From Burkholderiales bacterium (GTDB lineage: Bacteria; Pseudomonadota; Gammaproteobacteria; Burkholderiales; SG8-41), in NCBI GenBank assembly GCA_019635015.1, contig JAHCAG010000015.1, positions 1-64,000 of the forward strand: DNA of 64,000 bases, given 5' to 3'. How positions within the stretch are numbered: the first letter of the stretch is position 1; the number at the start of each line of letters is the position of its first letter. Positions 52,071 through 60,293 of the stretch are shown here, piece by piece. The notes beneath the pieces are model-generated. The model was not told the DNA's origin. It saw only the letters and a program-made list of their open reading frames with translations, and did no database searches. The position numbers and the translations under genes were made by a program.

Positions 52071-53792
52071 TCAGGTGGCGATGCCCGGATTCCCGTCGAC
52101 ACCGATCACGCGCGGCCGGTTCAGCACCGGCGGCTTGATCACCTTCCGCGCGCGCAGGTAGCGGGTCACGACATCCCATACCGGTTCGCCCGAGGCCCCC
52201 TCGGCGACCGGCGCCCAGCTCGCAAGCTTGTAGCTCTTGCCGGCTTCGATCGCCTTGCCTTTCAGCTGCATGGCGCTGATGCGGCTGCCGATTTTCTGCG
52301 TCGGGTCGCAGGCGTACTGCAGGCCGCCGACGCGCACCATGTCGCCGCCCTGCTGGAAGTACGGGTCGGGATTGAACAGGTTGTCGCAGATGTCCTCCAG
52401 CAGGTTTTTCAGGTTCTCGCCGGTGATGTTGCTGGTGGTCACCTGCGGGTAGGTGATGGCCGTCATGCTCATGAGATCCTCGGTGGTGATTGGCTCGCCG
52501 GGCAGGATGGACGTGCCCCAGCGGAAGCCCGGCGAGAACGCGATCTCCGTGTCCTTCTCGGCCAGCAGCGCATCCAGTATCAACTGGTCGAAGCTGCCGT
52601 TGAAATTGCCGCGGCGGAACAGCAGGCCTTCGCTGACCGCGAGTTTTTCGCCGAGCCGCGCCTCGTAAGGCGCGCGGTGTTTGCGGATCAGTTCCAACAT
52701 GGCTGCGTCCGGCGCGAGCAGCTTCGCGAAGACCGGCAGCAGGCGGTAGCGCGAGGACTTGACGCCGCCGCCGCGCACGTCGAGTTCGAGCACGCCGAGG
52801 AACTTGCCGTTGGAACCCGCATTGGTGACGAGAGTGATGCCGCCGCGGTTTTTGACCGGGACCGGCTGCGGCACCGCGTCGTGGGTATGTCCGCCGAGGA
52901 TGGCGTCGATGCCGGAGACCCGTGAGGCGAGCTTGATATCAGTGTCCATGCCGTTGTGTGACAGCAGCACCACGGCCTGCGCGCCTTTCTTGCGCGCCTC
53001 ATCGACGACCCGCTGCAGGCGTTCTTCCTGGATGCCGAAGGTCCAGTCGGCGACCAGGTGGCGCGGGTTGGCGATCGGCGTATAGGGGAAGGCCTGGCCG
53101 ATGATGGCCACCGGCGCGCCGTTGATTTCGCGCAGGGTATAAGCGCGAAATACCGGATCGTCGAAATCGGCGGTGCGGATGTTCTGGGCAAGGAATTCGA
53201 TGCGGCCCTTGAAATCCTTGTTGACGACTTCCTCCACGCGTTTCGCGCCGTAGGTGAATTCCCAGTGCCCGGTCATGATGTCCACGCCCAGCAGCCTGGC
53301 CGCGTCGACCATGTCCTGTCCCTTGCTCCACAGTGCGGTGGCCGAACCCTGCCAGGTGTCGCCGCCGTCGAGCAGCAGCGCCCCGGGGCGCTGGGCACGG
53401 ACCTGCCTGACCAGCGTTGCGAGGTGGGCAAATCCGCCGACCTTGCCGTGGCTGCGGGCGGCTTCGACATAGTCGAGGTGGGTAAAGGCATGGGCCTCAC
53501 GGGTGCCGGGCTTGAGGCCGAAATGTTTCAGCAGCGCCTCGCCGACGAGGTGGGGCGGGTGGCCGCGGGCATCGGCGATGCCGATGTTGACGTCAGGTTC
53601 GCGGAAATAGACCGGCAGCAGTTGCGCGTGGCAGTCCGTGATGTGCATCAGCGTGACGTTGGCGGCGGATTTGCCGAGATCGTACAGCGTGCCGCCGGCT
53701 GCGGCAGCAAACGCGGGGCCGGCGCCCAGCGGCAGTCCCTGGGCAGCGGCGACCGCCATGATTTGCAGGAATTCGCGGCGTGAAAGATGCAT
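52071..53792 (-). CDS. soxB: SoxB thiosulfohydrolase
   Basis: A 573-residue periplasmic dimanganese enzyme that hydrolyses sulfate from the SoxY-bound thiosulfonate. A Tat signal SRREFLQIMAVAAAQGL starts it. Metallophosphatase residues are visible in MHITDCHAQLLPVYFREP, LLLDGGDTWQGSATALWSKG, MTGHWEFTYG (in place of the usual GNHE), LSHNGMDTD and GGHTHDAVP. The nucleotidase-like C-terminal domain covers about 370-573. Length matches known SoxB. It is the last gene of the soxYZAXB operon, read from right to left. Confidence 0.96.
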   Translation of the reverse strand: MHLSRREFLQIMAVAAAQGLPLGAGPAFAAAAGGTLYDLGKSAANVTLMHITDCHAQLLPVYFREPDVNIGIADARGHPPHLVGEALLKHFGLKPGTREAHAFTHLDYVEAARSHGKVGGFAHLATLVRQVRAQRPGALLLDGGDTWQGSATALWSKGQDMVDAARLLGVDIMTGHWEFTYGAKRVEEVVNKDFKGRIEFLAQNIRTADFDDPVFRAYTLREINGAPVAIIGQAFPYTPIANPRHLVADWTFGIQEERLQRVVDEARKKGAQAVVLLSHNGMDTDIKLASRVSGIDAILGGHTHDAVPQPVPVKNRGGITLVTNAGSNGKFLGVLELDVRGGGVKSSRYRLLPVFAKLLAPDAAMLELIRKHRAPYEARLGEKLAVSEGLLFRRGNFNGSFDQLILDALLAEKDTEIAFSPGFRWGTSILPGEPITTEDLMSMTAITYPQVTTSNITGENLKNLLEDICDNLFNPDPYFQQGGDMVRVGGLQYACDPTQKIGSRISAMQLKGKAIEAGKSYKLASWAPVAEGASGEPVWDVVTRYLRARKVIKPPVLNRPRVIGVDGNPGIAT

Positions 53793-53856
53793 GGTGCAGG
53801 CTCCGAAAAAAAGAGGCTTGGTTGCCCAAGCCTCTGTCGTGTCGCGGGAACGGTGC

Positions 53857-54492
53857 TTACTTGTTGATCGGGGACTGCGGATCGAGCAGGTAAGCCACCA
53901 TGTGCGTGATCTGTTCCGGTGTCAGGTGTTTTGTTGCGCCCAGCCGCGGCATGTTGGAGCAGGGGAAGTAGGTCCAGGCGTTGTAGATTTTCTCGTAGGT
54001 GTATTTCACGACAGCCTCCGAGTTGCCGCGTTGCTTGCCGTATCCGGTCAGTGACGGCCCGACATTGCCGACATTGATTTCCCCTGGGGCCAGGGCATGG
54101 CAGTTCTGGCACAGGCCGCCGTTCTCCTTGCGGTTCTCGGTCTTGCCGTTGCGGATCCGGTCGCCCGCGCCGTCATGTGCCAGCCGGTCGCCCATTTTCC
54201 AGTCGCCGTAGAGCTTGCCGGAGGCCGGATACTGGATCGATGCACGTGCCAGTTTGACGATTTCCGCCGCCTCGGCCTGGGTCAGCTTGGCGTCGCCGAC
54301 CTTGCTGCAGATCTGCTGCGAGCGGTCCTGGTCGAGCCGGCCCTTGTGCGCCGGCGAGTAGGCAAAGGCGTCGTAGACCATTTTTTCCGCCATCTGCCGG
54401 GTTGTGGCTTCGTCGGGATAGCTGGCGCAGCCCGCCGCAAGGGCACCAGCTGCGGCCAGGGCAACCCACTTGAGCATATTGGTTTTTTTCAT
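53857..54492 (-). CDS. soxX: SoxX c-type cytochrome subunit
   Basis: A 211-residue monoheme cytochrome that pairs with SoxA to attach thiosulfate to SoxY oxidatively. One heme site CQNCH, and a Met ligand likely in CSNMPRLG. The N-terminus MKKTNMLKWVALAAAGALAAGC ends in a lipobox (LAAG-C22), so this SoxX may be a lipoprotein anchored in a membrane. It is longer than minimal SoxX, having an extra ~70 residues before the heme (EATTRQMAEKMVYDAFAYS...). It follows soxA by 14 bases. Confidence 0.92.
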   Translation of the reverse strand: MKKTNMLKWVALAAAGALAAGCASYPDEATTRQMAEKMVYDAFAYSPAHKGRLDQDRSQQICSKVGDAKLTQAEAAEIVKLARASIQYPASGKLYGDWKMGDRLAHDGAGDRIRNGKTENRKENGGLCQNCHALAPGEINVGNVGPSLTGYGKQRGNSEAVVKYTYEKIYNAWTYFPCSNMPRLGATKHLTPEQITHMVAYLLDPQSPINK

Positions 54493-54506
54493 GGTTTCTC
54501 CCCCCG

Positions 54507-55319
54507 TCAGCGTTTGAAGCCGGGCACCTGGATCACGGCGTCGTTGCCCTGGCGGTTGAGGTAAGTGGTCAGAGCGATCGAATAGTCCGTCGCATACTTG
54601 AGGTCCGGGAGGCGCATCTGCCAGACGCAGTCGTTAAGGCGCCACTGCATGGTGCGCACGACGAAATGCGAGCCGCGGTAGGCAGGCCAGGTCGATGAGA
54701 CTTCCTGGGCGCCGGCCTTGCTGGTCATGTGGATCAGATCCTGCAGGCGGATGCGTTTGTCCGGTTCACCGTGGCATTGCACACAGCCGAAATCGGTCTG
54801 CCCGCTGCGCCGGAAGAACAGGTATTCGCCGGCCTTGTACATGTCGTACTCTTTCTGATGGCTGAGCGAGACATTGACCTTCATGCCGTTGGAGCGGGAA
54901 GTGATGTACAGCGCGAGTGCCTCGATATCCGAACCCTTGCTGGCGGGTGCGCTGATGGCTTGCTTGATCAGCTGGTCACGGTCAAAGCCCTGCAACCGGG
55001 TCATGCAGGTCAGCAGCCGGGTTTCGAGGTCCTCCACGCGGTCGGTGTCCGCAAAGTAGCGCGGCAGGCGGGCGGCGGCACCTTCCAGTTTGCCGGGACC
55101 CATGCCGAAATCGCACTGTTCAAGCGATGCGTTCTTGGGGCCGCGTTTCTGGTGGAACAGGGCCTTGCCCTGGTCCACCCACAACTCCCCGGGGTTGTCC
55201 TCCATCAGCATCTTGCGGCCGACCGAGAGGTCGCCCTGCGCCATGGCCGGCACCGGCAGAGCCAGCGCGAGGCACAGCGAGGCGCATGCGGTAAAGCGGA
55301 ATCCGCGCACATTCACCAT
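54507..55319 (-). CDS. soxA: SoxA c-type cytochrome subunit (single-heme type)
   Basis: A 270-residue periplasmic SoxA. AGGAGGAGATC precedes the start at 55319, and a signal peptide ends near AMAQ. Only one heme motif is present, CVQCH (about residue 180). The N-terminal region that carries a second heme in diheme SoxA reads LEQCDFGMG instead. The active-site Cys that becomes a persulfide heme ligand is probably in LNDCVWQMR (about residue 230). With SoxX it forms the c-type cytochrome complex that couples thiosulfate to SoxYZ. Confidence 0.94.
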   Translation of the reverse strand: MVNVRGFRFTACASLCLALALPVPAMAQGDLSVGRKMLMEDNPGELWVDQGKALFHQKRGPKNASLEQCDFGMGPGKLEGAAARLPRYFADTDRVEDLETRLLTCMTRLQGFDRDQLIKQAISAPASKGSDIEALALYITSRSNGMKVNVSLSHQKEYDMYKAGEYLFFRRSGQTDFGCVQCHGEPDKRIRLQDLIHMTSKAGAQEVSSTWPAYRGSHFVVRTMQWRLNDCVWQMRLPDLKYATDYSIALTTYLNRQGNDAVIQVPGFKR

Positions 55320-55376
55320 GATCTCCTCCTTCTTTTATTGGTTTTCTGCTACGGGTACTACGGGACGGCCGGTCCG

Positions 55377-55694
55377 TCAGGATCCGGCTGTGACCGTTGC
55401 TTCGTCGGTGCGTTTGTCACCCTTGTTGTCGGTCCAGGTCACGACGATCTTGTCGCCGATCTTGGCCCCTTTCACGCGCATGCCCAGGAAGGGATCCCGG
55501 GAAATGGCCTGGTTCCACTGCACATCCATCACCGTCTTGCCGTTGTGCTGGACGATGACGCTCTGGATGAAATGCAGGGGCACCACGCCGGATGCCGTCT
55601 TGCGGGTGCCGGTTTCCATCGGGTGGCGCATCAGGATGCGCACGTCCGCAGTATCGCCCTGCAGCGTGGCACGGATTCTCATCGGGTCAGCCAT
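55377..55694 (-). CDS. soxZ: SoxZ sulfur carrier subunit
   Basis: A 105-residue Ig-like protein, the partner of SoxY in the carrier complex SoxYZ. It has no signal peptide and is exported with SoxY via Tat. Family blocks include MRIRATLQGDTADVRILMRHPMETG, VVPLHFIQSVIVQHNGKTVM and GAKIGDKIVVTWTDNKGDKRTDEATV. It lies 39 bases after soxY. Confidence 0.95.
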   Translation of the reverse strand: MADPMRIRATLQGDTADVRILMRHPMETGTRKTASGVVPLHFIQSVIVQHNGKTVMDVQWNQAISRDPFLGMRVKGAKIGDKIVVTWTDNKGDKRTDEATVTAGS

Positions 55695-55733
55695 TGCCGT
55701 CTCCTCTTTTTTTATTCGGTTTGCCGGGGTGCG

Positions 55734-56201
55734 TCAGCCGCAGCCGCCGACCGTGACTTTGACTTCCTTGACGGCGGTGTAGAACTTCCCGTCGGCCTTG
55801 ACGATCGCGCGCACGTCGGAGGTCTGCCCCATCTTCAGGCGCGTCGATACGTAGCCCTCGCCGCCGCCGGAGAAATCGACACTGGCGGCCAGCGGGAACG
55901 GGTTTTTTTCCGCGATGATGGCGATGCTCTGGGTGTTCGGAATCCGGCTGGTGACGGCCACGGGCACGATGGCACCGTTCTCCGCGATGTCGGGTGCCGT
56001 GATCGTGATGTCCTTGCTTTCGATCAGGTTGCTGGCGCCCAGATTCTTGATGACGTCGGCAGTCGCCTTGGATTCAAAGGCGTTCTTGTTCCAGGGGGCC
56101 GCCCATGCGGCAACCGGCTTGAGCAGGCCGGTGGCTGCGAGCGTGACAAGCGCACCGGTTCCTCCTGCCAGTTTCAGAAAACTGCGGCGTAGATGTGTCA
56201 T
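55734..56201 (-). CDS. soxY: SoxY sulfur-carrier protein
   Basis: A 155-residue periplasmic carrier. A Tat signal (RRSFLKLAGGTGALVTLA) leads to a mature part ending in VKVTVGGCG. The penultimate Cys on the flexible C-terminal arm carries the sulfur substrate, as in the canonical GGCGG end; here the final Gly is missing. It is the first gene of the sox operon. The promoter should lie in 56202-56419. Confidence 0.95.
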   Translation of the reverse strand: MTHLRRSFLKLAGGTGALVTLAATGLLKPVAAWAAPWNKNAFESKATADVIKNLGASNLIESKDITITAPDIAENGAIVPVAVTSRIPNTQSIAIIAEKNPFPLAASVDFSGGGEGYVSTRLKMGQTSDVRAIVKADGKFYTAVKEVKVTVGGCG

Positions 56202-56419
56202 GACGATCTCCTCCTGTTTTTCGTGAGTTTCCGTGCTGCAATTATTGTGGCGATGATAACTGCCATCGGCTCATGCGCCAGGCCAAGGGAATATTAGCCG
56301 GCGCTTACGTTTTCATCCTAGCCAACACGATAGCGATTGTCCATCGACAATTTTCCATATGTGATGTCAATCCATGCATCGACGGGATTTATGTGCGGGT
56401 GCCGCAAGCGGGTCCGGCA

Positions 56420-56926
56420 TCACCTGCGAGCGGGTGGTGCTTTCCAGTCCCCGGACTTCCCGCCGCTTTTTTCCTCGAGCCGCAACATGTCAATGCACAT
56501 GCCGCGGTCCACAGCCTTGCACATGTCATAAATGGTGAGCAGGGCGACGCCGGCGGCGGTCAGGGCCTCCATTTCCACGCCGGTACGCCCCACGGTTTCC
56601 GCAGTGGCGATGCAGTTCACGGCATGTTGCCGGCGATCGATTTCGAATGCCACTTCGACGCGGGTCAGCGCCAGTGGATGACAGAGCGGAATCAGCGTGG
56701 ACGTCTGTTTGGCGGCCTGTATGCCGGCAACCCTGGCGATGCCCAGCACGTCCCCCTTTTTGGCGTCGCCGGCGACGATCAGGCGCAAGGTGGCCGCGAG
56801 CATCACGATCCTTCCGCGGGCCTTGGCCACCCTTCGCGTCTCGGCCTTTTCCGCGACATCCACCATCCACGCCTGGCCGTGTGCATCAAAGTGACTGAGA
56901 CCGCGTGTAACAGATTGTTTTTTCAT
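56420..56926 (-). CDS. moaC: Cyclic pyranopterin monophosphate synthase (MoaC)
   Basis: A 168-residue MoaC, which with MoaA converts GTP to cyclic pyranopterin monophosphate in molybdenum cofactor synthesis. Diagnostic blocks are [30 protein letters not shown] and [28 protein letters not shown], with catalytic Lys/Asp in MCKAVD. It supplies cofactor for enzymes such as FdsA at 21682-24492. It is divergent from the bepA gene and separated from sox by 218 bases. Confidence 0.96.
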   Translation of the reverse strand: MKKQSVTRGLSHFDAHGQAWMVDVAEKAETRRVAKARGRIVMLAATLRLIVAGDAKKGDVLGIARVAGIQAAKQTSTLIPLCHPLALTRVEVAFEIDRRQHAVNCIATAETVGRTGVEMEALTAAGVALLTIYDMCKAVDRGMCIDMLRLEEKSGGKSGDWKAPPARR

Positions 56927-56960
56927 TGGAACTCCGGCAGCGGCAAATTATCATAAGCAG

Positions 56961-58382
56961 ATGCTTCCAAGACTGATTCTACTGCTGCTGCTGGGGTTCA
57001 TGCCGGGTGTGCTGGCGCAGGCCCTGCCGGAACTCGGGGATGTTTCGGCCACGGCCATCTCGCCGATCGACGAATACCGGCTGGGCGAGAGCATCATGCG
57101 CGAGATTCGCCGTGATCCCGCCTATCTGGATGACCCTGAGGTCGCCGATTACGCCAACAGCCTGGGTAACAGGCTGGTTGCGCGCAGCGATGCGTCCCGG
57201 CAGGAATTCGAGTTTTTTCTGGTGCGCGATCCGCAGATCAATGCCTTTGCACTGCCCGGCGGGTTCATCGGCATACACACCGGCCTGATACTGGCCGCGC
57301 AGAGCGAATCGGAGGTCGCGGGGGTGGTGGCCCACGAAATAGCCCATGTGACGCAACGCCATATCGCCCGCATGATCAACCAGCAGAACCAGAGCCAATT
57401 GATGTCGATTGCGGCTCTGGCTGTCGCGATACTGGCCGCGCGGTCAAGTTCCCAGATTGGCGAGGCGGCCGCAGTAATCGGACAGGCCGGCATCGTGCAG
57501 AGCCAGCTCAACTTTTCGCGCGACAACGAACGCGAGGCTGACCGGGTGGGACTCCAGATGCTGGAAGGTGCGGGCTTCGATCCGCGGGGGATGGCCATTT
57601 TTTTCGAGCGGCTGCAGCGCGCCACCCGGATTTACGAAGGCGGTGCCCCGTCCTACCTGCGCACCCATCCACTGACTTTCGAGCGGATCGCCGACATTCA
57701 GAACCGGATTGAAAACCTGCCCTACCGCCAGGTGCCCGACAGTCTGGACTTTCAGCTGATCCGGGCGAAGCTGCGCGCCGAATCGGGCACTCCTGCTGAT
57801 GCTGTCGCGTTTTTCGAGTCCAGCCTAGCCGAGCGCAAGTTTCTTTCCGAGACGGCGAGCCGTTACGGTCTGGTGGCGAGCCTGATACGTGCCCGCGATT
57901 TCGGCCGTGCGCAGAAGGAAATGCCGGCTTTGCGCAAGACGGCCAGCCCGATCATCGAGAATCTCGCTTGCCGTCTTGCCGATGTGGCCGGCCTCGGTGC
58001 CCGTGCCCTGCAGTGTTACCAGGATGCCCGGCGTGTTTACCCCGGCAACCGTGCGCTGTTCTACGGCCATGTGGAGCAGATCCTCAAGGCGGGGCAGCCG
58101 GCCGCCGCCCTGCAGCTCGTGAATGCCCGGATCCAGGGGCAGCCCGGTGATGCGCGTCTTTACGGGCTCCAGGCACAAGCTTACGCCGCCCAGGGCAACC
58201 ACCTCATGCAGCACAGGTCACAGGGCGAAGCCTATGCCCGCAGCGGGCAGATCGGTGCTGCAATCGAACAGTTGCAGATTGCCCTGAAAACCGGGGGCGG
58301 CGATTTTTACCAGCTTTCCGCCACCGAAGCGCGCCTGCGCGAACTGAGAAAACAGCAGTTGGAACAGGAGCGCAAGCGCTGA
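56961..58382 (+). CDS. bepA: M48 family periplasmic metalloprotease with TPR repeats (BepA-like)
   Basis: A 473-residue exported protease/chaperone for outer-membrane proteins. A signal peptide is at about 1-19 (LILLLLLGFMPGVLAQA). The M48 domain has VVAHEIAHVTQRH (zinc HExxH, near 130) and EREADRVGLQML (third ligand). A C-terminal TPR solenoid (about 260-470) resembles E. coli BepA (YfgC) in order and length. No good ribosome binding site is seen before ATG 56961. Confidence 0.92.
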   Translation: MLPRLILLLLLGFMPGVLAQALPELGDVSATAISPIDEYRLGESIMREIRRDPAYLDDPEVADYANSLGNRLVARSDASRQEFEFFLVRDPQINAFALPGGFIGIHTGLILAAQSESEVAGVVAHEIAHVTQRHIARMINQQNQSQLMSIAALAVAILAARSSSQIGEAAAVIGQAGIVQSQLNFSRDNEREADRVGLQMLEGAGFDPRGMAIFFERLQRATRIYEGGAPSYLRTHPLTFERIADIQNRIENLPYRQVPDSLDFQLIRAKLRAESGTPADAVAFFESSLAERKFLSETASRYGLVASLIRARDFGRAQKEMPALRKTASPIIENLACRLADVAGLGARALQCYQDARRVYPGNRALFYGHVEQILKAGQPAAALQLVNARIQGQPGDARLYGLQAQAYAAQGNHLMQHRSQGEAYARSGQIGAAIEQLQIALKTGGGDFYQLSATEARLRELRKQQLEQERKR

Positions 58383-58428
58383 TTTGCGTGCGGCGGCGGC
58401 ATTCCGTGTTTAGTGATACTTTCCCGGG

Positions 58429-59772
58429 ATGAGTACCGAGGCCGGCACGGAAACTGTACCCCTCCCCCCGGAAACGCGGCGGATCGGAAAGTACGAAATC
58501 ATCCGTGAAATCGGCCGCGGGGCGACCAGCGTCGTCTACAAGGCCTATGATCCTTTCCAGGATCGCGAAGTTGCCGTCAAGGCCGTATTTCCCGAGATTC
58601 TCGGTGACCAGGAGCATGGACGGCGCTACCGGAAGCTGTTCGTCACCGAAGCCTCGCTCGCGGGCAAGCTTTCACACCCCCACATCGTCGCCATTTATGA
58701 TGCGGCGGCCGATGACGATGCGAGCTATATCGTCATGGAGTATGTCGACGGGTCCACGCTCGAGCAGTACGCCCGGGTCGATCACCTGCTGCCGCTGTCG
58801 CGGGTGCTCGAGATCATCTACAAGTGCGCGCGCGCACTCGACTATGCGGCCCGCGAAGGCGTCATACACCGTGACATCAAGCCGGCCAACATCCTGCTGG
58901 CCGGCGAATCGGATATCAAGGTGTCGGATTTCGGCGCCGCCCTGAATGCCGCCAGCGACTCGACCCAGATCACGGGCGTGGGGTCGCCGGCCTACATGTC
59001 ACCCGAGCAGGTTCGCGAGCAGCAGTTGACCTACCAGACGGACATATTTTCCCTCGGCGTGGTGTTCTACCAGTTGCTGACCGGCCGCCTGCCATTCCTC
59101 GGCACCAACAACTACAGCATCATTTACCAGATCATCAACGTCGATCCCGCAGCCCCCAGTCGTTTCCGCAGCGAGGTTCCGCCGAAAATCGATGCCATCG
59201 TGCTGCGCATGCTGCAGAAGAACACCGCCGACCGTTACCAGACCTGGGGCGATCTCGCCGGCGATCTGGTCGACGTGCTGGGCGGCGTCCGCGCCAGTTC
59301 CAGGGACAGCATGCCCGAGGCGGAAAAATTCGACACCCTGCGAAAACTCGAGTTTTTCCGCAATTTCAGCGACGTGGAACTGTGGGAAGTGCTGCGGCTC
59401 GCGAAATGGCGGCGTCTGGCGGCCGATGCCGTGCTGATCCAGGAGGGGGACATAGGATCTTCGTTTTTCATCCTTGCCAGCGGGGAAGTGCAGGTCCGCA
59501 AGCAGGAGAGGCTGCTCAGCACGCTCGGCTGCGGCGAATGTTTCGGGGAAATGGCCTACCTCGGCAAGCAGAAATTCCAACGCTCGGCGAGCGTGATCGC
59601 CACCACGGATGTCGTGGCCATCGAAATACGCGCGGAAAGCCTGCCGCGGGCATCCGAATTGTGCCGGCACCATTTCAACGGTGCTTTTCTCGAACTGCTG
59701 GTGGATCGGCTGGCGGCGGCCAACCTGCGTCTGTCCCAGCTGTTGACCGAGCGGAATATCAGCGTTTTTTAA
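58429..59772 (+). CDS. Serine/threonine kinase fused to cyclic-nucleotide-binding domain
   Basis: A 447-residue cytoplasmic protein. A Hanks-type kinase (about 20-285) shows GRGATSVVYKA, EVAVKAV, VIHRDIKPANILL, VSDFGAALN (DFG intact) and GSPAYMSPEQV. A cNMP-binding domain (about 305-425) shows FRNFSDVELWEVLRL, IQEGDIGSSFFILASGEVQV and CGECFGEMAYLGKQKFQRSASV, including the GE and R of the phosphate-binding cassette. It is probably a cAMP-gated kinase. The CHASE2 cyclase at 40842-43076 is a possible cAMP source. It precedes the Tad pilus genes and may control them. Confidence 0.92.
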   Translation: MSTEAGTETVPLPPETRRIGKYEIIREIGRGATSVVYKAYDPFQDREVAVKAVFPEILGDQEHGRRYRKLFVTEASLAGKLSHPHIVAIYDAAADDDASYIVMEYVDGSTLEQYARVDHLLPLSRVLEIIYKCARALDYAAREGVIHRDIKPANILLAGESDIKVSDFGAALNAASDSTQITGVGSPAYMSPEQVREQQLTYQTDIFSLGVVFYQLLTGRLPFLGTNNYSIIYQIINVDPAAPSRFRSEVPPKIDAIVLRMLQKNTADRYQTWGDLAGDLVDVLGGVRASSRDSMPEAEKFDTLRKLEFFRNFSDVELWEVLRLAKWRRLAADAVLIQEGDIGSSFFILASGEVQVRKQERLLSTLGCGECFGEMAYLGKQKFQRSASVIATTDVVAIEIRAESLPRASELCRHHFNGAFLELLVDRLAAANLRLSQLLTERNISVF

Positions 59773-59984
59773 TGTAACGGGGTTGCGGGCAGCTTTCCGG
59801 AGTCCTCATTCTGGCACCCTCGAATTGCGACTGCGGCAAGTGGCTCCTTTGCACCCGGAAATGCGTGCCGGCGCGGGCGTATTTTCCGGGATGTTGTGCT
59901 AGGATTCCGCACACTGTTCCGGAGTCCGAAACAGTCAGGGCTAACCACAATCCGCTGCTGCATAATATTTACAAGGAGTCGCAA

Positions 59985-60263
59985 ATGAATCCCATCTCCA
60001 AGACGTCGGCGCTCATCAAGCAACGCGGTCAGGGCATGACCGAATACATCATCATCGTCGCGCTGATTGCCATCGCCGCCATCGGCGTGTACAGCTTTTT
60101 CGGCCAGACCGTCCGCCAGCAGACGGCCGGTATGGCGCAGGAACTGTCGGGCAAGAAAGCCACCAACGAAATCAAGGGTGCGCAGGACGCCTCCAAGGAA
60201 GCTTCCACCGATGCCGGCAAGAAAAAGGGCATGGGTGATTACGAGAACACGGTAAGCAAGTAA
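59985..60263 (+). CDS. Small pilin-like protein of the Tad locus
   Basis: Ninety-two residues from ATG 59985, with AAGGAG upstream. A basic leader ends in RG, then QGMTEYIIIVALIAIAAIGVYSFFG: a class III/Flp-type prepilin cleavage site with Glu5, followed by one hydrophobic helix. The mature tail is hydrophilic (Lys, Ala and Glu rich), longer than in typical Flp. It probably forms or regulates the Tad pilus. Confidence 0.78.
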   Translation: MNPISKTSALIKQRGQGMTEYIIIVALIAIAAIGVYSFFGQTVRQQTAGMAQELSGKKATNEIKGAQDASKEASTDAGKKKGMGDYENTVSK

Positions 60264-60293
60264 GCGCTTCCGGCGGTTCGGTCAGGGCAGGGC

